This document shows, piece by piece, positions 18,056 to 27,731 of a stretch of DNA of 64,000 nt. Under the pieces are notes generated by a model. It searched no databases and was not told the DNA's origin. It was given only the letters and a program-made list of their open reading frames with translations. This stretch comes from Planctomycetaceae bacterium (lineage in GTDB: Bacteria; Planctomycetota; Planctomycetia; Planctomycetales; Planctomycetaceae). A program made the position numbers and the translations under genes. Location: contig JAWKTX010000010.1 in assembly GCA_041398825.1 (NCBI GenBank), positions 193,501-257,500 of the forward strand, written 5' to 3'. Numbering within the stretch: the first letter of the stretch is position 1; each line of letters starts with the position of its first letter.

Positions 18056-18420
18056 TCGCTTTCGACTCCGTCCGACCTGGGCACGCGGCGTCCATTCCTT
18101 GACGCGTTTCGACCGTCATCGGCAATCGGCAGGCAGAAGCTGCGTCCGAACAGCCCAACCTTTTACCCCTTCGAACAGGTATCGTCAGGCAATGCAAATT
18201 TGACACTCTTGACGATTGCACCGGTCTGAACCGGGCGAGACCGATTGCATCAAATGTACGGGCTGAATCCGGCTTGATTCTTTCGGCATGCTGCTGACAG
18301 GCAATACAATACCGCCAGCCGACACACAGAATGAGTGTGTGAGGTCAGGTACAACCGGGCGAAGCCAGACAGGATCAAGCCGGGTACAGTTCATTTTTCA
18401 GCCAAGGATCGCAGAGAGAC
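18056..18420. other. Divergent promoter region of efflux genes
   Basis: 365 bases between the TolC-like gene and the adaptor gene. A TTGACA-like hexamer is at 18200-18205 but I see no matching -10 box. GGTCT at 18223-18227 and AGACC at 18238-18242 form a short inverted repeat, flanked by two direct copies of CGATTGCA (18213 and 18242), a possible operator. No regulator gene is adjacent. Confidence 0.35.
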
Positions 18421-19785
18421 ATGTACATTCCCCAAGACTTCGCAGGGAAGTCCCCAATGTCGTCAGCATGGCGATGGTTGTGCAATGCACTGTGGTCGTT
18501 CGTGGTGGCTGTGACAACGCTGTCATTCGCGACAACGCCGTCATTTTCGCAGGCACAGGAAGTAAAACCGGAAACTGTGGCAGTTCGAGCCGTGGCTGTT
18601 GTTCGGCAACAAGTGACCCGCACGACGACTCAACCAGCTACGATCGAACCGTATTATCAGGCAGAGATTCGGTCCAGGCTGGCCGAATACGTTCTGGAAG
18701 TCAAAGTGGACATCGGAGACGTCGTCAGGAAAGACGATGTTCTCGCCACGCTGGACATTCCCGAAATGTCGAAGCAGGCTGAGATCATTCAGGCTCGCAT
18801 CAGGCGGCTGCGGGCAGAAGAGCAGAGCGCGGCAGCCGGTATCGCAATGGCAGAGGCGTCGATCAAATCCGCCCTGGCTTTGCTGGAACAGGCAAAGTCA
18901 CAGGTTGCGATGGATGATGCGTTGCTGAAGGCAGCGACTGCCGAAGCGGACCGTATGAAAGATCTGGTCAGCCGCGGAGCCAGCGAACCGAGACTACTCG
19001 ACGAAGCTGTCCGCAAACGTGATGCCGCGAACGCAAGCCGACAAGCGACAATGTCCGCCATTGCCTCCGCACAGGCGAATGTCGTTGTGGCTGAATCGAA
19101 AAAAGCGGCGGCCCAGGCCAGCGATGATGTCGCGAGAGCCGAAACAGAAATCGCGATCGCAGAACTTGCCCGACTGAAGGTAACGATGAACTTTGCTCAA
19201 CTGAAGGCGCCGTTTTCGGGAATCGTCACTGAACGAAACGTCAATCCTGGAGATTTGGTCAGTTCCGGAAACGGTTCCCATTCTGCCAGGCCCTTATTCG
19301 TGATCAACCAGATTGACAAGGTGCGATGCCACCTTGCTATTCCTGAGCGAGATGCAGCCTTCGTTCGTCGCGGCGACAGGATTTTGCTCAGGTTACCTTC
19401 ATTCGCCGGTGAAACATTCGAAACACAAGTCACGCGAACGAATCAAAGCCTCGACCACGAAACTCGAACAATGCTTGTGGAGGCAGAAATACCGAATCCT
19501 GATGGAAAGTTGCTGCCGGGTATGTTTGGACAGGCCACTCTTTCGTTGCAGGCCCCCGCAACCGTAAGTGTCCTGCCATCTCGAGCGGTTCGGTTTGATG
19601 CAAAGGGAAACGCCCGAGTCTTCCTGATCAGCGAAGACAACATCGTCGCGGTCAGGGAGATTGAGATATTGTCGGACGACGGCCAGATGCTTCAGGTTGC
19701 AGGAGTCGAACCGGGCCAGCGAGTCATTGATGCGCATCTGCAGCGGTTTGTGGACGGACAACAGGTTCGGGTGCTCAGCCCGTAG
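18421..19785 (+). CDS. RND efflux periplasmic adaptor (HlyD/AcrA family)
   Basis: 454 residues from ATG 18421; an in-frame ATG at 18457 would place the signal peptide (LWSFVVAVTTLSFATTPSFS) closer to the N-terminus and is an alternative. The order is a barrel-sandwich half (AEYVLEVKVDIGDVVRKDDV), a long alanine-rich coiled-coil hairpin at about 115-245, the second lipoyl half (LKAPFSGIVTERNVNPGDLV) and a beta-barrel plus membrane-proximal domain to the end. It links the inner-membrane pump encoded next to it with the TolC-like lipoprotein encoded divergently. Only 78 bases separate it from the pump gene, so they form an operon. Confidence 0.92.
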   Translation: MYIPQDFAGKSPMSSAWRWLCNALWSFVVAVTTLSFATTPSFSQAQEVKPETVAVRAVAVVRQQVTRTTTQPATIEPYYQAEIRSRLAEYVLEVKVDIGDVVRKDDVLATLDIPEMSKQAEIIQARIRRLRAEEQSAAAGIAMAEASIKSALALLEQAKSQVAMDDALLKAATAEADRMKDLVSRGASEPRLLDEAVRKRDAANASRQATMSAIASAQANVVVAESKKAAAQASDDVARAETEIAIAELARLKVTMNFAQLKAPFSGIVTERNVNPGDLVSSGNGSHSARPLFVINQIDKVRCHLAIPERDAAFVRRGDRILLRLPSFAGETFETQVTRTNQSLDHETRTMLVEAEIPNPDGKLLPGMFGQATLSLQAPATVSVLPSRAVRFDAKGNARVFLISEDNIVAVREIEILSDDGQMLQVAGVEPGQRVIDAHLQRFVDGQQVRVLSP

Positions 19786-19863
19786 CCGCTTCACAAACGG
19801 CTGCAACAGACCGATTTCGAATCCGCAACACAGTCAACCATTTCCATCGTCGGCCGCCCATTC

Positions 19864-22800
19864 ATGATCAATTTTTCGCTGCGAAATCCTTTTGCCGTTC
19901 TGGCTGCGACCATCGCACTCTGCCTACTGGGAGCAGCCGTCATCCCGGGAATCACTGTTGACATTCTTCCCGACTTCAAAAAACCGGTTGTGGTCAGCTT
20001 CTTTTCGTACCCCGGGCTTCCAACTCCGGAGATGGAAAAATCCGTGACCGCGCGCGTTGAACGCGCGCTTACTCTGGCCGGACACATCGAACATCAGGAG
20101 TCAAGAACTGTTTCCGGTGCTGCAGTGATCAAAGTGTTCTTCCAGCCCGGGACAGATCCAAGCTCCGCGATGAATGACATCGTAAATCTGGAAGCCAGTG
20201 ACATGTTCCATCTGCCACCAGGCATTGAATGGCCATTCACACTGCGCAGCGAACCGTCCAATCTGCCTGTTGTACTTGCGGCCATCTCCGGCGAAGGTTT
20301 GTCAGAAACCGAACTGTACAAGATTGGCTACTATGCCGTTCGAAACAAAATGGGTGGGCTGCAGGGAGTTCAGATTCCGCATCCATTCGGTGGCAAGTTT
20401 CGTCAGATGATGGTCTATGTCGACCCCGTGAAACTGATGGCCCACCAGCTCAGCGCAACCGACGTTGTTGACGCTATGCGGAAGGCCAATCTGGTATTGG
20501 CAGCGGGGACGGCAGAAATCGGTGACATCGACTATCAGATCCATCCCGTGAACACGCTGCCGACAACAGCCGACATTGAAAACATCGTCGTTGCCGTTCG
20601 CAATCAGAAGCCGATCTTCATTCGTGATATCGGCAGAGCCGTTGACGATGCCGCGCTTCAGTACAACATTGTCCGCGTAAACGGTGTTCGCAGTGTTTAC
20701 TGCCCACTGCTGCGGGAACCCGGTCAAAACACCATTGAGACTGTTGATCGGATTTACGAAGGCATCAAGCGCGAAATCCCGAAAATGAAAGCCAACGGGG
20801 ACATCCCGGAAGCCACAGAAATTGCCATGGTCGCAGATCAGTCCGGCTATATTCGCAACGCAATGAAGAACCTTTACAACGAAATTGTTCTGGGCGCCAT
20901 TCTGGTGGCAGTCGTTGTATTGATATTTCTTCGCCGCGTCGTGCCTACGATCGTTATCGTCTCGCTCATTGGCTTGAGTATTCTGATCGGTGCACTGGGA
21001 TTTGCACTGACCGGCAACACCATCAACGTCATGACGCTGGGCGGGCTGGCTCTTGCCATTGGCACTGTGGTCGATGCCGGCATTGTGGTTGTAGAAAACA
21101 TTATCCGTCATCAGCGCATGGGCAAAACTCCATTACATGCTGCCGCCGAAGGGACACAGGAAGTTTCCGGGGCCATTCTGGCCGGCACCGCGACGACCCT
21201 GGCCGTCTTTCTGCCGGCCGTATTCCTGACAGGCATCATCAAGTACCTGTTTGAACCGCTCTCCTTTGCAGCAACTTTTACTATCGGTGCTTCATATATT
21301 CTGGCGCTGACGGTGGTCCCCGCATTCTGTGCATCGTTTATTCGGGAGAAGGTACAGCCGGACCAACCCGCGGACGCACCTGCTGAATCGGCGAAGCCTC
21401 GAGGCCTTTACGGTCATCTGCTTTCCGCCGCACTGAAGGTACCAGTGCTGGTGACCACGTTGCTGCTGCTGGGAACTGGCGCTTGCGCTTTGCTGTGGCC
21501 GATGCTGGGTTCAGAACTGTTTCCACAAGTGGATTCTGGTTCATTCGAATTACGCATTAAGACGCTGCCAGGAACGCGGCTGGAGAAAACAGAAGAGCTG
21601 GTCATTCAGCTTGAATCAGCCATCCGGGAAATCATCCCCGAAGACGAAATTGAGGCCCTGATTGCGAATATCGGTTTGCCCGTCGGCAAGGGTGCCGGGT
21701 TTTCCACAGTGCTGAGTTCCAACTCGGGGCCCGACACAGCGTACCTGATAGTGAACCTGAAACAGCAGGGACGTCAGACCAGCACAACGACTTATGTTGA
21801 CCGACTGCGAACGAAACTGCAGGCCGAATTTCCGATGGAGCAGTTCCTGTTTGTCTCGGGCGGAATCGTGAACATGGCCCTCAGCGAAGGCATTCCCGCG
21901 CCAATCAGCGTTCAGGTCTCCGGAGGCTCTGCAGCCGTCATGCGTGAGACGGCGGAGAGCGTCGTTGCGGCTATCAAGAACGTGGAAGGAGCCGTCGATG
22001 TCCAGATTGCTCAGTCGCTGGAATACCCTCAGTTCGATATTCAGGTTGATCGCACTCGAGCTCGTTACCTGGGGATCGATCAGCAACAGGTTGCAGAAAC
22101 AATTCTGACATCACTGGGTTCGAGTCTGGGTTATTCCTCCACGATCTGGATTGATCCGAGCGGCACGGATTTTTTCATGGGTGTGCAATATGAAACCAAT
22201 CAACTGGACAGTCTGGAGGATATTCGAAACATTCCGCTGTCCCTCCAGACCAGCAACGGTCCGGTGACGATTCCGCTGTCGAACATCGCCGAGGTAAAGC
22301 GAATTACCATCCCGGGAGAAATCGCCCGATACAACATCAGCCCGGTTCACGACATCCACATCAACACCAGTGGCCGCGATGTGGGATCTGTTGCGAAAGA
22401 CGTTGAAGCTGCGCTGGCTGGCATTGAGACAGGCAAAGGAGTCAGCCTGCGAATCCGCGGCCCCGTCGATACCATGAAATCGGGAACCCGCATGCTGAGC
22501 ACCGGACTCGCCGTCGGTTCGCTGCTGGTCTATCTCGTGCTGATGGCGCAATTCAAATCCTTTGTCGATCCTCTCATCATCATGCTGGCAGTCCCTCTGG
22601 GTATTGGGGGGGTGCTATTGGTTCTGTACTTCACAAACACAACAATCAACATCCAGTCATTGATTGGCACACTCATGATGATCGGCGTCGTCGTCAACAA
22701 CTCCATCCTTCTGGTGGAATTCGCAAATCGACAGATGGCGCTCGGCCTCTCATCCCGCGAAGCCGCTCTTTCCGCCGCGCAGACACGGTTAAGACCTATT

Positions 22801-22998
22801 TTGATGACATCCCTGACACTGGTGGCATCGATGCTGCCGCTGACTATTCAGCTGGCCCCCGGCAACGAAGCCATGATCCCGCTGGCTCGGGCACTCGTTG
22901 GGGGCATGGTGGTTTCGACAGGCCTGACACTGCTGCTGGTTCCATGCGTCTACGCCATCGTCCATCGCAACCGAAAGCTGCTGCCGTCAGCCGGATAG
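19864..22998 (+). CDS. RND family efflux permease
   Basis: 1044 residues with the standard RND plan: TM1 at about 12-30, a large periplasmic porter domain, TM2-TM6 near 335-495, a second periplasmic domain and TM7-TM12 near 530-1040. Signatures include the TM4 stretch GTVVDAGIVVVENI; the first proton-relay Asp (Asp404) is present, while the second Asp of AcrB-type pumps is Ala. The porter domains contain FPQVDSGSFELRIKTLPGTR. It is closer to the general HAE/MMPL-like bacterial group than to metal-specific CzcA, but the substrate cannot be stated. It is the inner-membrane motor of the tripartite pump with the neighbouring adaptor. Confidence 0.93.
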   Translation: MINFSLRNPFAVLAATIALCLLGAAVIPGITVDILPDFKKPVVVSFFSYPGLPTPEMEKSVTARVERALTLAGHIEHQESRTVSGAAVIKVFFQPGTDPSSAMNDIVNLEASDMFHLPPGIEWPFTLRSEPSNLPVVLAAISGEGLSETELYKIGYYAVRNKMGGLQGVQIPHPFGGKFRQMMVYVDPVKLMAHQLSATDVVDAMRKANLVLAAGTAEIGDIDYQIHPVNTLPTTADIENIVVAVRNQKPIFIRDIGRAVDDAALQYNIVRVNGVRSVYCPLLREPGQNTIETVDRIYEGIKREIPKMKANGDIPEATEIAMVADQSGYIRNAMKNLYNEIVLGAILVAVVVLIFLRRVVPTIVIVSLIGLSILIGALGFALTGNTINVMTLGGLALAIGTVVDAGIVVVENIIRHQRMGKTPLHAAAEGTQEVSGAILAGTATTLAVFLPAVFLTGIIKYLFEPLSFAATFTIGASYILALTVVPAFCASFIREKVQPDQPADAPAESAKPRGLYGHLLSAALKVPVLVTTLLLLGTGACALLWPMLGSELFPQVDSGSFELRIKTLPGTRLEKTEELVIQLESAIREIIPEDEIEALIANIGLPVGKGAGFSTVLSSNSGPDTAYLIVNLKQQGRQTSTTTYVDRLRTKLQAEFPMEQFLFVSGGIVNMALSEGIPAPISVQVSGGSAAVMRETAESVVAAIKNVEGAVDVQIAQSLEYPQFDIQVDRTRARYLGIDQQQVAETILTSLGSSLGYSSTIWIDPSGTDFFMGVQYETNQLDSLEDIRNIPLSLQTSNGPVTIPLSNIAEVKRITIPGEIARYNISPVHDIHINTSGRDVGSVAKDVEAALAGIETGKGVSLRIRGPVDTMKSGTRMLSTGLAVGSLLVYLVLMAQFKSFVDPLIIMLAVPLGIGGVLLVLYFTNTTINIQSLIGTLMMIGVVVNNSILLVEFANRQMALGLSSREAALSAAQTRLRPILMTSLTLVASMLPLTIQLAPGNEAMIPLARALVGGMVVSTGLTLLLVPCVYAIVHRNRKLLPSAG

Positions 22999-23258
22999 TC
23001 GTCGGTCAGCAGGGCAGAAAGACTGTTCGCTTCAGGCATTGCCGTAAGGCCTTGGCCGTCAACAGATTGCTGTGGCAGCAGGCTGATGTGGTAACAATCG
23101 AAACTCAACCGGCAAACCCCGATTCCACACGGCATCATTCAATTCCAATGAAATCAACGTCGATCAGCAGCGGCTGATTTCTTGACAGACTGATAATCGA
23201 TAGACTTCCGCGCAATCGGAAACCCCTCTTTCGAACTTTCGCGTCCAGGTCTCGTGCA

Positions 23259-24335
23259 ATGCCGTCTGTTAGTGATCGACTCCCGAATTACCGCTGGCCA
23301 GCTGAATGGGAAGAACACGACGCAACCTGGCTGGCATGGCCTGTCAGCAAAGAAACCTGGCCGGGGATCTTTGAACGAATTCCGGCAGCTTATGCAAAGC
23401 TGGTCGCTGCGATTGCACGATTCGAACCCGTCAAGCTCCTTGCTGGCGGTGACGGTGTGCTGGCATCCGCCGCCCCTTTGGTCTACGAAGCCTGTGAAGC
23501 ATCAGGCAGCGCATTTGCGGTTGAATTCATTGATATCCCCGTCAACGATTCCTGGTGCCGGGATCACGGCCCGGTTTTTTTGACAGGCATAGAGGGCTCG
23601 CCCGAAGCGAAAAATGCCGTGATCATCGACTGGGACTACAACGCCTGGGGCGGAAAGTATCCGCCATGGGACGATGATGCCCTCGTCGCTCGTCGCGTCG
23701 CCCAGATGCTGCAGGTACCGACAATTCGACCCGGATTGATTCTGGAAGGTGGCGCGATTGAAGGCAATGGGAACGGCACAATTCTGACGACAACAAGCTG
23801 CCTGTTGAATCCCAACCGTAACCCGCAGGCAACTCAGCAATCCATGGAGGAAGCACTGTGTTTCTACATGCAGGCTCGGCATGTCGTCTGGTTGCCGGGT
23901 GAAGGAATCATCGGAGACGACACCGACGGTCATATCGATCAGGTGGCCCGTTTTGTTGACGAACGTCGCGTGCTGCTCGCAACGCCATGGCAGGAGGATG
24001 CACCGGAAGCCGAAGACCTTCGGGCCAACTGGTTCGCTGTGGCAAACAGCACAAACCAGTCCGGCGAATCACTGCTTCCAATCCCGCTCAGGATGCCATC
24101 ACCAAAGTTTCAGCAGGGGAGTCGGCTTCCGGCGTGTTATTGCAACTACGCGCTGGTAAACGGCGGCGTGATTGTCCCTACTTTTCAGGACCCTTCTGCC
24201 GATGATGCGGCCCTGCAGGTCCTGCAGGACTGCTATCCCGATCGCACCGTTGTCGGGGTCGACGCTCTCGATCTGGTCTGGGGACTTGGAGCGATTCATT
24301 GTATGAGCCAGCAACAGCCTCGCTTCGGCTTGTGA
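23259..24335 (+). CDS. aguA: Agmatine deiminase family protein
   Basis: 358 residues, the full length of the agmatine deiminase / peptidylarginine deiminase-like family. Motifs in order: WPEWEEHDATWLAWP-like opening, NDSWCRDHGPVFL (Asp and His of the guanidine site), LEGGAIEGNGNG, GDDTDGHIDQVARF and the C-terminal GLGAIHCMSQQQP with catalytic Cys348. It should hydrolyse agmatine to N-carbamoylputrescine and ammonia in polyamine synthesis. The usual partner, N-carbamoylputrescine amidohydrolase, is not adjacent. It stands alone after a 260-base gap that contains nothing recognisable. Confidence 0.88.
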   Translation: MPSVSDRLPNYRWPAEWEEHDATWLAWPVSKETWPGIFERIPAAYAKLVAAIARFEPVKLLAGGDGVLASAAPLVYEACEASGSAFAVEFIDIPVNDSWCRDHGPVFLTGIEGSPEAKNAVIIDWDYNAWGGKYPPWDDDALVARRVAQMLQVPTIRPGLILEGGAIEGNGNGTILTTTSCLLNPNRNPQATQQSMEEALCFYMQARHVVWLPGEGIIGDDTDGHIDQVARFVDERRVLLATPWQEDAPEAEDLRANWFAVANSTNQSGESLLPIPLRMPSPKFQQGSRLPACYCNYALVNGGVIVPTFQDPSADDAALQVLQDCYPDRTVVGVDALDLVWGLGAIHCMSQQQPRFGL

Positions 24336-24425
24336 AAATGCGGCCGAACGAGATAAGATTCGCCGAACCACTGAAATTGCCCATCTTGAAGTTTCAGTGA
24401 AGCCTGTTCTGACGGAACAGAACGC

Positions 24426-24549
24426 TAACAGCCCGTGAAAAAAGGAACCCGACGCATCTGCGAGGGATTGATGGCCCGTGAAAGCCTTGGAAAACGTCCC
24501 TCGCGAATGCGTCGGATACGTTTCGTAAGGTTGTTCAACGGGCTGTTAA
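24426..24549. repeat. Imperfect inverted repeat element (related to the 100-bp family)
   Basis: About 124 bases whose ends, TAACAGCCCGT on the left and ACGGGCTGTTAAG on the right, are inverted copies. A second pair of arms, GACGCATCTGCGAGGGA and TCCCTCGCGAATGCGTC, pairs inside them, so the transcript would form a long hairpin. The ends resemble those of the three shorter elements elsewhere in the window, but the core differs. The right end abuts the ribosome-binding site (AAGGA, 24548-24552) of the next gene. Confidence 0.75.
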
Positions 24550-24561
24550 GGACACGAAGTC

Positions 24562-26049
24562 ATGCGAGAACCTGTCATCACAACCAAAGGCTCACGCAGC
24601 CGTCGAACCATTGCCACACTGACGTGGTCGGGATTGACACTGGGAGCAGCATTTCTTTGGTACGGCCGCGCAAAAGGGATGCCGAACTCGTCGATTGCTG
24701 AACCCGTAGCATTCCTTCTAGCAGCGTATGCAACGCTCTCCAGCATTTTTGCATGGATGCTTTACTCCCCCAATCGACGATCTTCAGAACAGTCCCCCGC
24801 TCTATTCCTTTCTGCAGCTTTCACTCTGTTGCCACCCTGTATCATTGCATTCTGCCTGCTGCCTCCGGAATCTGCTTTTCGAGGATGGCTGACCCTGGGC
24901 GTCTTTTGTCTGGCGATGCTTGCGGTTACAACGCCAGTGCCTCAGGAATTCTTTGCCGTGCCCCGCGATCGGGCAACTTACCTGAGACCAATCTCGAATG
25001 CCGCATTCGCGGGCCTGACAATTCATAATCCGGCGACGTCATTCGAAGCACTGACTGAAGTCCCGGCCCGACGCCAAACGCAACCGCGGCCCACGACACC
25101 TGCTCCGACATCGTGGCCAACAGATGGACGCGATCCCTGGCAGGATCCGTTTTACGGGACAGGAATTGCGCCGGTCGTCGCAGGAGCCCGAGCCCGAAGA
25201 CGGAATCGTTCTTCGAACGGCACTGCTGAGAAAAACGTATCCGAAACGCACCCGGGTTCGGCACGCTATCCTTCAAACGAAGAAGCAGTCAATAAAACGG
25301 GCTCAACTACGAGTGTTCAGTCCGGTCTGAAATCGCCTTCACGACCGATTCATACAAAACAGGCTTACCCGCCCGCAGCACCGTTCGGATTCAGGCCACC
25401 GGAAGCCGGATCTGCTGCACCAGAAGTTACCCGATCCCCCCGAAGTGAACAAATCGACCGTGATGCAGTCAATGATTCGGCATTTGCCGACTGGGGGACA
25501 CAGGACAGTAAGACACAGGATTTGAAATCGATCGCGCAGAACAACCTCGCATCGCCCGTTACCGGAGGTGCGGCGGCATTCCAGCGTGAATCATTCGATT
25601 CGGAATCTCACCGCGGCAGTACGCGGCCAAGGATTCCGGATGGTAAAACGGTCGTTCCGGAAAGGCGAGACCCACCACCGGTCATACTACCGGAACAATC
25701 GCAACCTCGTGAACTTCGCAGCGTCGATGATCAATTGTTGACGGGCATTCATTTTGAGCGAATGACCGACGAATACGGCAGCGAGATGGTGGAGGGCACG
25801 GCGCGGGTGAACTTTCTTGCAGGGCAGAAAAAGGCCAACGTCCACGTCCCATTCTCACCTCCACTTCCGGGTATTCCGGAAGTGGAATGTGAAGCTGTCG
25901 GATCCGATGTACTTCGTCTGAAGGTACCGGTACGCCAGTCCTACGGAATTCGCATCGAAGCGCGGCGATCTGATGCAGCAGAACCACTGGAAACAGAAAT
26001 TGGTTTTGCTGCGGTCTACAGCCCGCCCAATCGAACTCCACGTTCCTGA
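24562..26049 (+). CDS. Membrane protein of unknown function
   Basis: 495 residues. Four hydrophobic helices occupy about residues 17-135 (for instance TWSGLTLGAAFLWYG and LFLSAAFTLLPPCIIAFCLL). Residues 150-390 are a disordered linker rich in Pro, Ser and Arg. The last 100 residues look like a compact beta-rich domain with GIHFERMTDEYGSEMVEGTA and AGQKKANVHVPFSPPLPG. I do not recognise a named family, although the architecture (N-terminal membrane block, long linker, conserved C-terminal module) suggests a planctomycete-specific protein. The start at 24562 is supported by AAGGA at 24548-24552. Confidence 0.75.
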   Translation: MREPVITTKGSRSRRTIATLTWSGLTLGAAFLWYGRAKGMPNSSIAEPVAFLLAAYATLSSIFAWMLYSPNRRSSEQSPALFLSAAFTLLPPCIIAFCLLPPESAFRGWLTLGVFCLAMLAVTTPVPQEFFAVPRDRATYLRPISNAAFAGLTIHNPATSFEALTEVPARRQTQPRPTTPAPTSWPTDGRDPWQDPFYGTGIAPVVAGARARRRNRSSNGTAEKNVSETHPGSARYPSNEEAVNKTGSTTSVQSGLKSPSRPIHTKQAYPPAAPFGFRPPEAGSAAPEVTRSPRSEQIDRDAVNDSAFADWGTQDSKTQDLKSIAQNNLASPVTGGAAAFQRESFDSESHRGSTRPRIPDGKTVVPERRDPPPVILPEQSQPRELRSVDDQLLTGIHFERMTDEYGSEMVEGTARVNFLAGQKKANVHVPFSPPLPGIPEVECEAVGSDVLRLKVPVRQSYGIRIEARRSDAAEPLETEIGFAAVYSPPNRTPRS

Positions 26050-26076
26050 CTTACCGTTCTCAGCACTGCCAGAGCA

Positions 26077-26856
26077 TCATGGCAACTCGCGGATACGAAG
26101 GTTACGAAATTCGATTGGTGAACCCTCGGATTCCAGACACAGGTACCCGGAAGCCGGAGAGCAACCTGTGCCTCCGGAGACTTCCTCGCCATTCACCCAC
26201 AATCGCACTTCGCCATTGATAGCTCGAACATAGTAGTGATTCCATTCGCCAACCCCACGGCTGAGGTTCTTCGTGGGAAAGCTGCGTTTGCCATTTGGCG
26301 CGACGGGTGGAAAAGGTGTCATTGTCGCAGCCTTTGTCGGAAAGACGTCACCATTGGTTGTAAACCAGTCGGGTTCCTTTCCGGTGCGCTGACGATACTG
26401 GTCCGAATACCCATGGTCCAGAATCTGAACTTCAATGCCCATTGGCAGTTGGCCCGGAACCAGCGAGTCCAGCGACTCTTTGGTTGCCCAAAGGAATACC
26501 CCGGAATTCCCAGCCGATTTCAGATGTCGCCATTCAATCACAAGCTCAAAATTAGTCAACGGCCGAACAGAACGCACGACCCCAACGGGCTGTCCGGTAC
26601 ACTGAATGCCTCCGTCCTTCCAGGTCCAGGTGTCCTCGTTGCAGTTTGCATTGATGAAGTCCTCCTGATGCCATGACACCCAACCCGGCCCCGTTCCGTT
26701 GATTCGTGCCGAGGCGACGGCCAAATCCTGCCCGACAACGATGGAATCACCACTGGCAACAATCCACCAGGTGAGAATCAACGGTATCCACGAACCGGAG
26801 GCGCTCGGGGACGCCATTCTGCACCACTGAAACGAATGATCGAACCCAAAAGTCAT
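26077..26856 (-). CDS. Secreted DUF1080 (3-keto-disaccharide hydrolase-like) protein
   Basis: About 259 residues. I prefer the ATG at 26856, which has GGAG nine bases upstream; an ATG at 26871 adds five residues. A hydrophobic signal segment (SWIPLILTWWIVASG) precedes the mature part. The DUF1080 concanavalin-like fold shows DTWTWKDGGIQCTGQP, NFELVIEWRHLKSAGNSGVF, the charged motif GIEVQILDHGY and C-terminal IEFRNLRIRELP. Family members from Bacteroidetes hydrolyse 3-keto sugars; most planctomycete copies are uncharacterised. It is convergent with the preceding membrane-protein gene. Confidence 0.85.
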   Translation of the reverse strand: MTFGFDHSFQWCRMASPSASGSWIPLILTWWIVASGDSIVVGQDLAVASARINGTGPGWVSWHQEDFINANCNEDTWTWKDGGIQCTGQPVGVVRSVRPLTNFELVIEWRHLKSAGNSGVFLWATKESLDSLVPGQLPMGIEVQILDHGYSDQYRQRTGKEPDWFTTNGDVFPTKAATMTPFPPVAPNGKRSFPTKNLSRGVGEWNHYYVRAINGEVRLWVNGEEVSGGTGCSPASGYLCLESEGSPIEFRNLRIRELP

Positions 26857-27022
26857 GGTCGAAAGCTCCATCAGAATAAAGGTCAGGGAATCTGGCGAGG
26901 ATCAGGAAAATGAGGGCTGCTAGGTTGCCCTCTCACCGCAGGCTGACATACTTCCGCAGCCATAGCAATGATGGGCGCAACGAAGTCGCCAAATCCATCA
27001 CTCACCGTGCGAAGTCTGTCCT

Positions 27023-27613
27023 ATGTCGTCACTTCAAATTGTTCCGCATCCGCATCCTGCACTTCGATGGAAATCGAAAGAACTTCGCCGCATTGACACC
27101 GACCTGAAGACCATGGTCGCGCAGATGTTTGAGCTCATGTACGAAGCGAAAGGCATCGGTCTGGCTGCCAATCAGGTTGCACTGCCATACCGCCTGTTCG
27201 TGATCAACCCCTCCGGAGATCCGGCGTTGAAGGATGAAGAGTTTGTTTTCATCAATCCGGAGATTGTCCGTCGTAATGGCAGCGAAGAATCAGAAGAAGG
27301 ATGCCTGAGTCTTCCAGAGATTCATGGTCTTGTCCCCCGAGCAACCCGGATTGTCGTGGATGCATTTGACCTTGACGGTCAGCAATTCGAAATGGAACTG
27401 GGCGGGCTGGATGCACGTGTTGTACAACACGAAAATGACCACCTTGACGGCATACTGTTCCCGGATCGAATCAACCCCGAATCACAAAAGCAAATCGCAC
27501 CTTTGATGGATGCTCTGGAGCGGGAATTTCGACAGCGGCAACAGGCGGGACAAGTGCTCTCCGACGAGAAACTGAAACAGCAGCTGATTGAACTGGAGGC
27601 GGCGCGGACCTGA
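27023..27613 (+). CDS. def: Peptide deformylase
   Basis: 196 residues with all three deformylase motifs: GIGLAANQ (44-51), EGCLS with metal ligand Cys94, and HENDH with ligands His136 and His140 and catalytic Glu137. The third motif has Asn where most homologues have a hydrophobic or aromatic residue. It removes the formyl group from the initiator methionine of new proteins in the cytoplasm. The C-terminal ~30 residues are a charged helix. No methionyl-tRNA formyltransferase gene is adjacent. Confidence 0.95.
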   Translation: MSSLQIVPHPHPALRWKSKELRRIDTDLKTMVAQMFELMYEAKGIGLAANQVALPYRLFVINPSGDPALKDEEFVFINPEIVRRNGSEESEEGCLSLPEIHGLVPRATRIVVDAFDLDGQQFEMELGGLDARVVQHENDHLDGILFPDRINPESQKQIAPLMDALEREFRQRQQAGQVLSDEKLKQQLIELEAART

Positions 27614-27731
27614 AAAGCGGACAAAACGTCCCGAAGATCCTTCGCATTTTTTCGATAAGCCTGTGAGAATAGTGCCCGCCCGCGGCTGTTCGTGGGCGCA
27701 GTCAATCACTGGAGAGGGTGGGGAATCAGAG

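Noticed and set aside
20302..21111. Minus-strand open frame of 269 codons opposite the RND pump
   Set aside because: Antisense to a conserved pump gene and rich in His/Asn as expected from reversed codons.
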